Source of the DNA: Amorphophallus konjac
Lineage: Eukaryota > Streptophyta > Magnoliopsida > Alismatales > Araceae
Assembly (NCBI GenBank): GCA_022559845.1
Contig: CM040118.1
Coordinates: 445,220,053-445,284,052 of the forward strand
Direction: 5' to 3'
Length of the DNA: 64,000 nt
Positions 45,445-57,816 of this stretch are shown here, in pieces (the stretch's first letter is position 1; each line of letters opens with the position of its first letter). The notes beneath the pieces are model-generated. The model had not been told where the DNA came from, searched no databases, and worked only from the letters and a program-made list of their open reading frames with translations. The position numbers and the translations under genes are program-made.

Positions 45445-45904
45445 ATTTTGTTCTGTGATGTTCATGCTGATACTGTCTTCTTGATATTGCCTGCTTGCAT
45501 TGCCATTTGCATTGGTTTGGGAGACCTCCTCTCCCCACACTTTTTAGGAGCCACACCCCCTCTTGGTGAAGGAAGGACCCTCCTTTGAGCATTTCGTCTC
45601 ATTGGACCGGAAATTCCTAAACCAAACCTCCGTAAGTCCCCGCACCCTTGGATTCCCTCACGGACGCCGGGTAGGTTGTACCTTTGAAGTCCCGGGTTTA
45701 GTTGGCCTATGCATGGTGAGAGAGTGTTCTTAGTTGGCATCGAAATGAACTTACATTGAAACTAGGTTCCTCCCTTGTGTTAATCACTCTGAAGTTTGTT
45801 AAAAGTCATTAATTCACCAAGGTTGAAATAAATAAAAATCAACAGTAATCATTCCAACTTGTGTGCTTCTTTGCAAATTGTTTTGCTTGAACTTTGATTG
45901 CATA
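45445..45904 (+). other. conserved part of the E1 leader before the ORF
   Basis: This block matches the E2 leader at about 54660-55150, with AGGAGCCACACC and GGAAGGACCCTCC among the shared pieces. No ORF or repeat is seen. The stretch 44733-45033, between primer site and array, also shows nothing recognisable. Confidence 0.55.
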
Positions 45905-47046
45905 ATGGCTTACCTTAATAGACAAAATAACATGTTTAATCTTAATTATGTTCATGAGGATGCACAACCTAGCATATCATATAATCCTCAATTCCATAAT
46001 TCTCACCACAATCATTCTAGGGGACCACGCCCTCATTCTTATGGTGTTGCCCGACCCATGGGCAATGTCCAATCTCATGGTCCCTCGCCTCAATCGCGAG
46101 CCACTATTCCTTCGGGACCGTCTCCTCCCAACGACGAGAAGGTCTCTCAATTCATCCGTGCATTGGATCATCTCACCCCTCAACAAATCCAAGCCCTTAA
46201 GGCTATTATTGAGAGCACATCCTCTCCTCATCCTCCTCCGTCCACACCTACTCCTATTCGGGTGGCCCATCACCCGCCTCCTTCATCCACACCTACTCTT
46301 ATTCGGGTGGCCCATCACCCACCTCCTTCATCGACACATACTCCTATTAGAGTGGCCCATCACTCGCCTCCTTCTATTTCTCATCCTTCACGGCCCCAAG
46401 GTCCATTTATTCCTTGTAATCCGTCCCGTCCGGGTCCTTTAGCGGGTCGTCCTATTAACCCTCCTCCACGGCTGTCATATCAAACCACCCCTCCAAGGAA
46501 ATCATGCCAACCTTCCAATGTTCATGTTACACCCCTCCAGCAAAGTATCTTTGATAGAATTACTTCCATGGAGGAACAACTTAAGAGGCTCACCAGCCCG
46601 CGGCCCGCTCCTCCTCCATCTCAAGTCAATCCTCTTCATGATTTCATGAATAACATCGCTAAGTTAGAAAAAGATTGGAAGGAGATAAGAGAGAATGGCA
46701 TCAATAACACGTGTGAGCAAGATATCAAAAATCAAGTGGACGTCGTTCACCCTCCACTCATCCACCCTGCTCATTTATCTGGCCCTCCGTCTCCACCTTC
46801 ACATTTACCTCCACAGAATTTTCCACAATATCATGACCATCTGCCTCCACTTTCACATGATCCTCCACAAAATCCTCCACCACCTATTATTATGCCTCCA
46901 CCACGGTGTCCACTTGATGTTTTTGATGAAGATGAAGATTTGGAGACGGCACGAAATGTTGAAATTCCATAGGCATCCCTTTCAAGTTTCCTTCGTTTCC
47001 CACTCCCTCCATTGCCACCCGATGAACCCCTTGCTCAGAATGAAGC
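45905..47046 (+). pseudogene. E-family Pro/Ser-rich ORF, first half (broken, split by E2)
   Basis: I chose the ATG at 45905 (MAYLNRQNN) because E2 similarity begins there. About 355 codons are open. The N-terminus is Asn/His-rich. A predicted helix with FIRALDHLTPQQIQALKAII lies near residue 90. Then three near-identical repeats read PPPSSTPTLIRVAHH. A helix-like segment LQQSIFDRITSMEEQLKRLTS follows near 220, with a coiled-coil look, then a Pro-rich C part. TAG at 46970-46972 breaks the frame where E2 reads through. The frame continues to 47046, where E2 is inserted. I do not recognise the family; position after the primer site suggests a Gag-like role, but no Gag motif is visible. Confidence 0.7.
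47042..47046. repeat. target site duplication of E2, left copy (GAAGC)
   Basis: GAAGC precedes E2 here and follows it at 57812-57816. The ORF of E1 continues in frame across the removed insertion, which confirms the boundaries. Confidence 0.95.
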
Positions 47047-48792
47047 TGTAGATTCTAAGAAATCCACTTAGAACAATTAAAAAATAAAAGAATTAAAGCA
47101 TGCACGTGGTGCTAAAGGGAAGTGTGATCGCCAGAGATGCGAGGGCCTCAAAGGATATAAACAATAATAATCAAGGGAGGGATCGCGAATATAAATACCT
47201 CAAATGCGAGGAGATTGTGAGTGCTCCTTTCTCTTCCGATCGACCGGCCAATGAAGAGAGTTATTCTTGTTGATTACCCTTGTAAAGATCAAAGACAACA
47301 ACCAATAAAAAGATTGGATTAGAACCAAGGTGAGTGTAGCATCAAATTCATAATAAGGATGAGCATGGAGATCATGTATAAGAACACACCTTGTTGGGTG
47401 TTGCCCTTAAACCCCTATGCAAAGGGTGGGAGATATGATGAATGATATGAAAGAAACTAAGATAGGTGCAAGTGTTGCACCATGGGAGTCTCAACGTGGT
47501 TGAGTGAGAGGAATATATAAACAAGATGTATGCATGCGTAGGAACTAATGCAATAAAAAAAAAGAATTGAAAAGATAAAGAAGCCTGTGTTTCTTTGGCT
47601 TTGATGCTCAATGGGGAGGGAGCCTCCGTGAGAGATGAAGCCTTAGATGTGTAGGAAGTTCCTCCTTCAGCCAAGAAGCCGCAGCAATTCCCTGTAAAAA
47701 AAAAAGAAGAAGAATCCTCCTTTCGACAGAGCCGTAGGGCTCTATTTATAGGGAAAATTGAAGTTTTAATTCTAATAATGATTAGGAGAATTGTTTTTAG
47801 CATGAGACAAATATTGGAAGGGGTCCTCCCAATCATGGAAAGCCTTGGGGTCCTTTCCGAAGTGAAAAGGGGCTCAAAATGAGGAAAGAAGAGGTTTCTG
47901 GAAAAATCAGAATTTGAATCAAGAAATGACGCCTTGGAGACGGTCGTTTCTTAAAATGATGCCTGCGGAGAAAACGTCAATTTCAGAATTGACGACTTGC
48001 AGAGGGGCGTTATTTATAATTTAACACGAATTTCGGTCGGATCCAGACTCTTAAAATATAGCAATGAAAATGACGACCGACACAGGGGCGTTAATTGGAA
48101 ATGACGCCTTGCACAGGGGCGTTAATCAAAATGATAAAAAGCAAAAAAGAATGGACGACCGGGAATTCGGGCGTCAATTTATTTTAAGCTGTGCTGATTC
48201 AAAACAGGGCCATTTTTCATTTCTCAATATTATTTTCTCATTTTTTAGGTGGAGGTGCATCAAGCTGTGCTGATTCCAATTACTATTTTTTCGTATTTTT
48301 CTGACACCCGGAAGGCCACCAAATCACCTCTGGAAGAGGGTTAAAAATAATATTAAAAAATTCAATTTGAAATTGACGACATGCCAAATGTCATTACTTA
48401 ACTTTTTTTATTTTTTATTTCATTTAAAATCAAAATAACGTCCCATGCTAAGTCGTTAATTCCAAAAAATTCTCAGAAAAATCCAGAAAAATGGGAAAAT
48501 GAAAGAATGGACGCCCCTATTGATAGTCATCAATTCTTTGAGAAACGTCCAAGGTTAAGCCTTTATTTAAAAGACGCCCCACGTCAAATCGTTAATTCTA
48601 AAAATTCATAAAAATAGAGAAAAATGCTCAAAAAATTCAGAAAAATAGGGAAAAATAAGAAAAAGGAGAAAAAGGAATAAATCTAAGAAAAATGAGAAAA
48701 ACCACTCAAACAAAGTTAATTTGAGGGTCAAATTAGGGTATTATAAGGTAATATGAGATGTACTCAAAGTAACGTCAATTTTGGCGTGTCTA
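47047..48792 (-). repeat. E2 3' LTR
   Basis: Minus strand starts TGTAGACACGCCAAAATTGA and ends TTCTTAGAATCTACA. TATA box CTATAAATAG is at 47742-47751. ACG/CGT hairpin units fill 47925-48545, for example around 48070-48180. A short block absent from the 5' LTR near 48185-48260 repeats GCTGTGCTGATTC and is the main difference between the LTRs. Confidence 0.92.
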
Positions 48793-51749
48793 CAGCTGCC
48801 CCGCCTTGGCGTCTGCTTTGTAAGGGAGCAGAGCGAACTGAAAAGTAGATGCCAAGGTGTGATGAGGCACGCAATCAACATCACTTGATGAGAATTAAAT
48901 CAAAAGCTTGAGATGAAGCAATCTCGGTAAATTCAATGAAATCAACGATGTTTGGATAAAAGAGGGAGTGTGCACGCGGGCACGAAGGAGAATGGTCAAC
49001 TTCCAACGCGGTGGAAGTACCCCAGGTCACAAACCTGTAGGTTTCACCATTGGGGAGCGGTTACCAGTCAATGTGGACGTGCTACAGCCAAGGTGGATCA
49101 AGGGAAAGGATTGAAATAAGATGATAGAAATCCAAACAAGGAGCTTTCGAGAAAATGACCCAAAACAGCGACAAAACGAACTGAGGATTCCATTCAGGAA
49201 TGAATATCTCAAATCTGGAAAGATTAAGATCAATTTGACTCTCCAAATCAGTTTATCAGAATGATTTTTTTCAACGTTGATTCAAATCCCTACATGAATG
49301 CATGCTGGGTTTAAAGGAAAAAGTAAAACAAATGAAAATATAAGATAATCAAGGATAATATTGTTAAGTTGCCCAGACTGGGTCAAGAAATCGATTTTGC
49401 GAGCTGATACTAAGCCGACGCCCATTTATCCATGCACCAACTCGTAAAAGGTAACCATCGTCCCCAGTCTCGGACGGCTCAACGGCCTATCCGTATGACT
49501 AAGACTCCTCTGGAATCATCATTGTTTTTGATGGAGGGGAACTCAAATTCCAGATTTACCAAAGCCACAAGGTCCTTGATATAATCTAATAGCGTATGTA
49601 ACATATAGTAAGAATGCATACAGGAAGATGGTGATAGCAATGAGCATGAGGGAACTGGGAGATGAGATGCAAACACCGTGGGACTTGGATGATGATGCCC
49701 AGTCGGTGGGACCAAGAGCTTCTTTCTTGCGCTCAAAACTTCATTAGCCAAAATATAAGGAAGATAACAAGCAATGAATATGGCATTTAAGCATAGCAAG
49801 CATAGCATGAAACATAGCATTAATAGCAATCACAACATAGTCATCAAAGCAACCAAAGCTTGGTGTGGATAGCATTCAAGCATGTATTAGCAAGGCGAAG
49901 CATGTTTAGTATGAATAGCATGAGTTAAATCATAGCATTGCAAAGCATCATTGTTTGTTGTTTTGTCATGTGAGATTGAGATTGGATGATCAGAATCAAG
50001 TAATGCCTAGTGGCAAAGTGATTAGCAGGAGTTTATTAAAAGATTTTGGGAGATGAACGATCAATTAATACCTAGCAAATCATGAAGATGTGATCATTGT
50101 GAATATGGGGAGAATCAAAAGGTAGATGACAATGAATGGAGAGGACTCATCCCGTGCTCTTGGTCCTTACAAAATTCTTGTTCCTACAAAAACACCATCA
50201 GAAAAAATACAATGCAATTTTTTGTTGGATTTTGGAATATGCAAGTTTTTGTTGGTTTTGAAAAAGATATTCAATTTTTATGGATTTTGGAAAATATGTG
50301 AATTTTTTTATGGATTTTTTTGAAAATATTCAATTTTTTGGGAACTTGGTTTAGGAAATATTCAATTTTTTTGGATTTTTGATCAGGAAATATTCAAATT
50401 TTTTTGGATTTTTGATCAGGAAATAATCAATTTTTTTGGATTTTGGATCATGAAATATTCATTTTTTTTTATTTTTGTTTAGACTTCGTTAACGCAGCAT
50501 CAAAGGGTATTTTTAAACCACTGGCTAGGGGTCCTTGTTCCTTTCCCCTTTCGCTAAAAACTGCCCAAAGCCGGACGTGCATTGAAGGTGGTGCCCTACA
50601 ACCGGCTACCTATGATTAATGGTGCCCCTACCAAGGCCATACCTGAGAATCATTCGGTCTTAAAGGTAGAAGAGAAGAATAATTGAGGATAAGCTTTATG
50701 CAGGATGGGAGATGTCGGGACTTGAATTCCTTCCAAGGTATTTCCCCTCAAAGAGGTAATCTATTGTGCCGGAGCTTTGCGCCTTTGATTTTTAGACCCT
50801 TGACATGCATACGACCAGGGTTTTCCCTGCGGGGACTTTGCCACTCTTGTCATGCCACAATTCATACTTTTGCATTTATCGAAATTTTGACTTGATTTTC
50901 ATAATAGCCCTTTTGGCTAGATGTATCATGAAATTTGATTTTAGTTTGGGTCAAGACTGCCCCTATTTGAGACTTCTCTCGTATTGGGGATTACTTAGGT
51001 TGGTCATCACATCCGTCAACCTCTTGCACCTGCATTCGGCCGAGTAAAAAAGAGAAAAGACTTTCAGATATACTCATGGCATGGCCAAAGTAGCAACGGT
51101 GTTTAACCAAAGGAGCTGGCTAAGGACGCCGTGAAGTGTGTGCGGTACCCAGCTAAGGGTTGCTCTTAACAAGCAGGGAGAGAATGTTGAATTCCCTGCG
51201 CGAGGTTCTTATTAACCAAAGGTGCTGCATAGCAAGCCTAAAGATTTTTTTTCTGAGAGATTTAATTAAACAAAAGCCTAAGATAAAGGTCTAAAACACC
51301 ACTTTTAATCTTGTTAAGAAGCACTTTATTTTGAAAATCATGCGTGAAGTAGTGAGATAATGATATCATAAAAATACGTACTTACGCCAATATGTTACCT
51401 TGCGATCTTTGTTAGAACAGCTGCCGCGAGAGGCGATTTTGATCATCATGGGATTTGTCCTCAAGTGGCAGATAAAAGGATTGGAAGCAAAGGATTTGGG
51501 AGTGGCTTAACAAGAAGGAGTGGTTGCTCAGACCAGACTCAGACGAATAAGGAGAAAAGGAAGAGAGACGAGGGCTAGAACTCCCTTGCTAAGGCGCGGA
51601 GACCCTGATCACATGGAACAGTCTATAGAAGAAGCGGAGAATTAGAAGGAGGAGTGAGGACAAAAGCCTCGGAAGTAGTGGGAGAAAGGGCAGATGCCCA
51701 AGGCAGTGGACGTGGAAGAAGTTGGGTCGAACCCATGATTAGGAGGAAT
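48793..51749 (-). other. E2 3' non-coding region
   Basis: Next to the LTR the minus strand has AAGGCGGGGCAGC, the likely polypurine tract. The part to about 49390 matches E3. From 49480 to 49900 it matches E1 61930-62116. Between 50200 and 50480 an AT-rich array repeats AAATATTCAATTTTTTTGGA about six times. The part 50500-51250 matches E1 60640-61390 in reverse. No ORF is convincing. Confidence 0.7.
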
Positions 51750-52420
51750 TAGAAGAAGAAATTGATAGATGGAAAGAGGCAGATCCGGAGGGTCCGGAAG
51801 TAGAGGAGGAGAATCCTGATAGGAGGAATCCAGAGGATCCAGAGGAGAAGAATCTCGAGGGACGCGATGCCCTGGGAAGAAATATGCAAAAAGATGATGA
51901 AAAAGGAAAAAGAGGACAAAGGACGTGATATCCTGGAGGAGCAGGAAGATGAAACGGAGGAAAGATGGAGGGTCCGGAGGTTCCGGAGGAATGGAATCAG
52001 AAGGGTCGGGATGCCCCAAAATAAGATAGAGAGAATAAGATGGAGAATCCGGAGGTTCCGGAGGAGGAAGATAGAACGGGGCGCGATGCCCAAGGGATAA
52101 AGAGAGGGGTGAATGATCCGGAGGTTCCGGAGGAGGAAAGATACCATGGAACACGATGCCCAAGGAGAAGAGAAAGATCCCAAGGTTCCGAAAGAAGAAG
52201 AAGGAAAGGGGCACGATGCCCAAGGGATAAAGAGAGGGGTGAAGGATCCGGAGGTTCTGGAGGAGTGAAATCAGAAAGGGCGTCATGCCCTAAAAGGAGG
52301 GATAAAACACCTGGAGGTTCCAGGGAAATAGCAGGAAAGGGGACGCGATGCCCCGGGGAGAGTGGATTAGAAGAGGATGAAGGATCCGGAGGTTCTAGAA
52401 GGTGGGGAAGATACGGGTTT
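51750..52420. repeat. TCCGGAGGTTCCGGA array of E2
   Basis: On the plus strand about ten units of 50-70 bp carry GGATCCGGAGGTTCCGGAGG and, between them, GGGGCGCGATGCCC. Both modules are inverted repeats. One unit near 52310 reads CCTGGAGGTTCCAGG, where both arms have changed and still pair. E1 has the same array at 59330-60110 on the opposite strand. Confidence 0.9.
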
Positions 52421-52818
52421 TGAAACCCGGGAAAGAAGAAGTGCAAATGTATGCGAATGCAATGCAACAGATGCGATGAATGCATGAAATGCAAAGAATG
52501 TGAAGAATACGAGGGATGAGAGGATGAGATCCTCCTCTTCGCCTGTGAAGTGGCCCATGAAAAATCGATGATAGATGTGAATGTGGGTGAAGTTGAATAG
52601 AAGGTGGAAGGCCCCTTAGCGGAAGCATGTCTGCCCCTCCACGGCAGCAAAAGTGTACAACCGGATAAAATCAAAGTATGTGATGAAGCTTTAACAATCA
52701 CTGCCAACTCCCTTGGAGGGTGAAGAGTGACAATGTGAGAGAATTGAGAAATTAGAGCGTGAAGCATTGTCATATCCAAGGATTGTGGTGTTTGAAAAGT
52801 GTTGAACAAAGTGGGCAT

Positions 52819-54621
52819 TTACCCCTTGTATGAAAAAGAAGGTTTCAGATTGAAGGATCGGAACAAGGGGTGCCCCGTCCGGCCCTTGGACATAGACTTA
52901 TACGGCATCAACGCTTGGCATTCTCTTCTGGCGAGCAGCGGCGGGGAATTGGCCTCTTCGACCATGCTTGGCACAACAACCCGGATTGGCATCCGACAAA
53001 TAAACTCTTGCATCTTGAACAGCATGGCCGTGGCCAAATCCTTCCTGCCCGGCTCTTGATCATCTTCGGCACATGTGCTTGACGAAAGCCCCCCATTCCG
53101 AGTGGTAGAGGAAGGTGAAGCGGAGGAGGAAGGCTCCACAGGTGGTGGTGTAATGGAAGGTGTTGGCAAATGGGTGAGTGGAAGCGGAGATTCAAACACA
53201 TCGAGCTTCCCCCTTTGCTCAGAGGCAGTTGGGGTTGGCTCGAGTGCAAAAAGAGACAGATCCTGCTCAGGATTAACCATGGGTAAAGGTGAAGGGTTAA
53301 GTGGTGGAATAGGAGTGGCTAGGTTACGGGTTAAAGGTATAATGGAGGGCCGAGGTGGCGGTAATGGGAGGTTAATTGAGGAAGGTTCAGTGGTGGGTTT
53401 GCTGGAGGCCGGTGTTGTGGAGGTTGATGGTGGAGTTGACGGAAGTTTGGTGGAAGGCTCGACGGAGGCTGGTGTTATGAAGGTTGATGGCATAGTGGGA
53501 GGTATAAAAGAAGGGGGTTTAGTGCGGAGGAAATGCCGCATGTGGCGAATGATGTTAGGGATAGAAGGTGACTCATGATGTGTCGGTGTGGGTGATCGAA
53601 GTATCGACCCATCATCGTAACACCAGTAAGTCTTAGAAACGGGGGTTAGATTGGGGGTGGTGGCTTCGTCCTGAGCAAGGGGTTCATCAAGTGGTAGCGA
53701 AGGGAGAGGGAAGCGAAGGAAACTCAGAAGGGGTGCTTGCAGAGCTTCGTCGTATGCCGCCTCAAATTCTTCAATCCCTGGTTCTTTATTAGCAGGTTCA
53801 AGTGGACACCGTAGTGAAGGCGTGTATGAGGGTGGTGGAATGTAATGGTATTGTGTATTTGGAGGTGGAGGGCCATATGCGTGAATTGGGTGAATGGGTG
53901 GAGGATGGACGGCGTCCACTTGAACGTTGAAACCCGCCGGCTCTTGCTTGCTCGCACTGTCGACGCCGTAGCCGTCTCTCCTATCCTTCCAATCTTTCTC
54001 CATCTTTGTAATGTCATTCAGAGCGGTGTGGAGGGGATTGACTGGAGTAGGAGGAGCGGGCCGTGGGCTCGTAACCCTCTTTAATTGTTCCTCCAACGAA
54101 GTGACTTTGTCGAGCAGCGTTTGTTGGAGGGGTGTGACTTGAGCAACAGAGGGTTGGCAGGGCCTTGAAGGAGGGGCCGCATAAAAAGGCCGTGGAGGGG
54201 GCATGACGAGCTGACCCAAATGAGGACCCTTCCGGGCCAGGTTGGAAGGAACAGATGGGCCTTGGGGCCGTGAATAGGGAGGAATAGAAAGAGGCGGGTG
54301 ATGGGCCACCCGAATAGGAGTATGTGTGGATGAAGGAGGCGGGTGATGGGCCACCCGAATAGGAGTAAAAGGAGGATGAGATGAATGAGATGTGCCCTCA
54401 ACAGCGGCCTGAAGGATTTGCTGAGGGGTGAGATGATCTAAGGCGTGAATGATCTGGGAGACCTTATGATCGTCGGGAGGAGACGTCCCCGAAGGAGTGA
54501 TGGCTCGCAACTGAAGCAAGGGACCATGAGATTGGATATTGCCCATGGGTGGGGCAAAACCGTGAAAGTGAGGGCGTGGTCCCTTTAAAAGATTATGGTG
54601 AGAGTTGTGATGAATATGTTA
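52819..54621 (-). pseudogene. E-family Pro/Ser/Thr-rich ORF of E2 (575 codons open, N-terminus broken)
   Basis: The open part starts at ATG 54544-54546 (MGNIQSHG) and ends at a stop shared with E1 after the YKG tail (52819). TAA at 54619-54621 separates it from an N-terminal segment that aligns with E1, and the E1 start codon is TTG here. From N to C: DHLTPQQI segment, IRVAHHPP repeats, LEEQLKRVTSPRPAP coiled segment near residue 130, Pro-rich region, WCYDDGS near 310, a long Pro/Ser/Thr region with PPSTPPSTS-like units, and a conserved C-terminus with LFKMQEFICRMPIRVVVPSMVEE. No known domain is recognised. The best conserved parts between E1 and E2 are the WCYDDGS region and the C-terminus, so they are the likely functional parts. 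Confidence 0.75.
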
Positions 54622-56042
54622 AAATTGAGGGGAATAAGATGTGCTAGGTTGATCACCCTCATGAGCATTAATTGAGTTAAACATATTGACTTTCTTATCA
54701 AGGTAATCCAAACAATTCAATGTGCAATCGAAACAGCTCACAGAGATAGCAAACAAGTTGGGATTGTTACCTTTGATTTCTTTTATTTGAACCTTGGTGA
54801 GTTAAAGTGATTTTTAACAAAGTTGATGTGATCACTCAAGGTCTTAGACCTAATTTCAAATTCTCTTTTCTCCAGTGCCAACTAGGTTGATTCTCACCAC
54901 GAATGGGCCAACTAAAACCCAGATACTTCAAAGGCACAACCTGCCCAAGCGTCCGTGAGGGAATCCACGGGTGCGGGGACTTATGGAGGCCTTGGTTTAG
55001 GAATCTACGGGTGCGGGGACTTATGGAGGCCTTGGTTTAGGAATTCACGGTCCAAAGAGACAGAATGCTGAATGGAGGGTCCTTCCTTAACCAAGAGAGG
55101 GGTATGGCTCCTAGAAAGTGTGGGGAGAGGAGGTCTCCCAAACCGATGCCAATGCTAATGCAAAAGAAGAAAAAAAAGAACACACAGAATGATGCAAACA
55201 ATAGTATGTAAAAGACAAATAAGAATTCACATAAAAAATAAACATGTGACAACTCGAAGGAAGGGTGACAGGATGAATGCTAAGGCACAGAGACAACAAA
55301 ATGAATGACACAGATGAACAATGATGTGAAGCCAATAGGGGATAACAGAACCGAATGCTAATGCCAAGGGGGTGACAAAATGGGTGTTAATGCACAGGGT
55401 AAAAAAATTGTATGCTGATGCACTAATAAAAAATGAATAGTGATGCACAAATGAAAGCAAATAGGCAACAGAATGGTGGGCTCTAGAAACCAATGATAAT
55501 GCAACAGATAAACAAAGTGTCGAAAGAATGATGCCAAAATGTAAATGATTGGTGGTGAATAAAATGTCAACAGAATGATGTGAATGATGCAACCGATTTT
55601 GTGCTTACCAGGATGATCTCCTCTTTACAGATGTGTAAATGCATAGTAGTGTAAACGAGAAGGACCATTGATGTGGACTCAAATGACATGCAACAGAGAG
55701 ATGAAGACTAAACAAACGTATGAACAGGGATAATGGGATGATGGGAATGAATTGGAGGATGCATCACATGACAATTATGAATGTCAATTTGCAATGCAAG
55801 GTGACAGAAATGTGGGGCTCAATATGCAAGATGGTGAATGCAACAGTGTGGTGTATCACGCATGCACTAAATAAATGGACTAAATGGGCAAAGAAAGCAC
55901 CAGATATAAATATGCAAACATGCAAACAGAGAATTCGCGTCTGTTACTGTGGGCGCTAATGGGTGATGCACCGTGGGTGCAAGAGGGAGATGGCACTCGT
56001 GGGTGCCCGATGGTGAGGGTAATCACAAGAAAACGGTAGGAG
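54622..56042 (-). other. E2 leader with two tandem repeats
   Basis: A 40-bp unit is duplicated at 54971-55010 and 55011-55050 with two differences. From 55150 to 55620 a degenerate array repeats motifs such as AACAGAATGATG and AATGCTAATGCA about every 25-40 bp. E1 has a hairpin array in the corresponding place. Between 55620 and 55960 similar ATG-rich repeats continue weakly. No ORF is convincing. Confidence 0.7.
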
Positions 56043-56060
56043 GTCCCACCATGATCGCCA
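56043..56060 (-). promoter_or_regulatory. primer binding site of E2
   Basis: The minus strand reads TGGCGATCATGGTGGGAC, 3 bp after the LTR end at 56064, homologous to the E1 and X sites. Confidence 0.74.
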
Positions 56061-56063
56061 ATT

Positions 56064-57811
56064 TGTAGATTCTAAGAAATCCACTTAGAACAAATAAAAA
56101 TAAAAGAATTAAAGCATGCACGTGGTGCTAAAGAGAAGTGTGATCGCCAGAGATGCGAGGGCCTCAAAGGATATAAACAATAATAATCAAGGGAGGGATC
56201 ACGAATATAAATACCTCAAATGCGGGGAGATTGTGAGTGCTCCTTTCTCTTCCGATCGGCCGGCCGATGAAGAGAGTTATTCTTGTTGATTACCCTTGAA
56301 AAGATCAAAGACAACAACCAATAAATAGATTGGATTAGAACCAAGGTGAGTGTAGCATCAAATTCATAATAAGGATGAGCATGAAGATCATGTATAAGAA
56401 CACACCTTGTTGGGTGTTGCTCTTAAACCCCTATGCAAAGGGTGGGAGATATGATGAATGATATGAAAGAAACTAAAATAGGTGCAAGTGTTGCACCATG
56501 GGAGTCTCAACGTGGTTGAGTGAGAGGAATATATAAACAAGATGTATGCATGCGTAGGAACTAATGCAATAAAAAAAAGAATTGAAAAGATAAAGAAGCC
56601 TGTGTTTCTTTGGCTTTGATGCTCAATGGGGAGGGAGCCTCCGTGAGAGCTGAAGCCTTAGATGTGTAGGAAGTTCCTCCTTCAGCCAAGAAGCCGCAGC
56701 AATTCCCTGTAAAAAAAAAAAAGAAGAAGAATCCTCTTTTCGACAGAGCCGTAGGGCTCTATTTATAGGGAAAATTGAAGTTTTAATTCCAATAATGATT
56801 AGGAGAATTGTTTTTAGCATGAGACAAATATTGGAAGGGGTCCTCCCAATCATGGAAAGCCTTGGGATCCTTTTCGAAGTGAAAAGGGGCTCAAAATGAG
56901 GAAAGAAGAGGTTTCTGGAAAAATCAGAATTTGATCAAGAAATGACACCTTGGAGACGGTCGTTTCTTAAAATGACGCCCGCGGAGGAAACGTCAATTTC
57001 AGAATTGACGACTTGTAGAGGGGCGTTATTCATAATTTAACACGAATTTCGGTCGGATCCAGACTCTCAAAATATAGCAATGAAAATGACGACCGACACA
57101 GGGGCGTTAATTGGAAATGATGCCTTGCACAGGGGCGTTAATCAAAATGATAAAAAGCAAAAAAGAATGGACGACCGGGAATTCGGACGTCAATTTAATT
57201 GATGTCCGATTCAAGGTCGTTAATTCAAAATATTCAAAACAGGGCCATTTTTCATTTCTCAAAATATTCAAAATTGCTGATTCCAATTACTATTTTTTCG
57301 TAATTTTCTGACACCCGGAAGGCCACCAAATCACCTCTGGAAGAGAGTTAAAAATAATATTAAAAATTTAATTTGAAATTGACGACATGCCAAATGTCGT
57401 TACTTAACTTTTTTTATTTTTTATTTCATTTAAAATCAAAATAACGTCTCATGCTAAGTCGTTAATTCTAAAAAATTCCAAAAAATTCTCAGAAAAATCT
57501 TGAAAAATAGGAAAATGAAAGAATGGACGCCCCTATTGATAGTCGTCAATTCTTTAAGAAACGCCCAAGGTTAAGCCTTTATTTAAAAGACGCCCCACGT
57601 CAAGTCGTTAATTCTAAAAATTCATAAAAATAGAGAAAAATGCCTAGAAAATCTAGAAAAATAGGGAAAAATAAGAAAAGGGAGAAAAAAGGAATAAATC
57701 TAAGAAAAGTGAGAAAAACCACTCAAACAAAGTTAATTTGAGGGTCAAATTGGGATATTATAAGGCAATATGAGATGCACTCACAGTAACGTCAATTTTG
57801 GCGTGTCTACA
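56064..57811 (-). repeat. E2 5' LTR
   Basis: It has the same ends as the 3' LTR, with TATA box at 56759-56768. Hairpin units with ACG/CGT arms lie at 56940-57615, upstream of the TATA box on the minus strand. It abuts GAAGC at 57812. Confidence 0.92.
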
Positions 57812-57816
57812 GAAGC

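Larger units (their letters stand above)
47047..57811 (-). mobile_element. E2: complete non-autonomous LTR element (10.8 kb)
   Basis: On the minus strand: 5' LTR 57811-56064, primer site, leader, one ORF (54621-52819), TCCGGA array, long 3' region, purine-rich tract and 3' LTR 48792-47047. It is flanked by GAAGC. No pol domain is found anywhere inside. LTRs are 1748 and 1746 bp and nearly identical by eye, so the insertion is young. It lies inside its own sister element E1 in opposite orientation. Confidence 0.92.

Noticed and set aside
48064..48273. Short ORF in the E2 3' LTR
   Set aside because: Spans hairpin units and is altered in the paired LTR.
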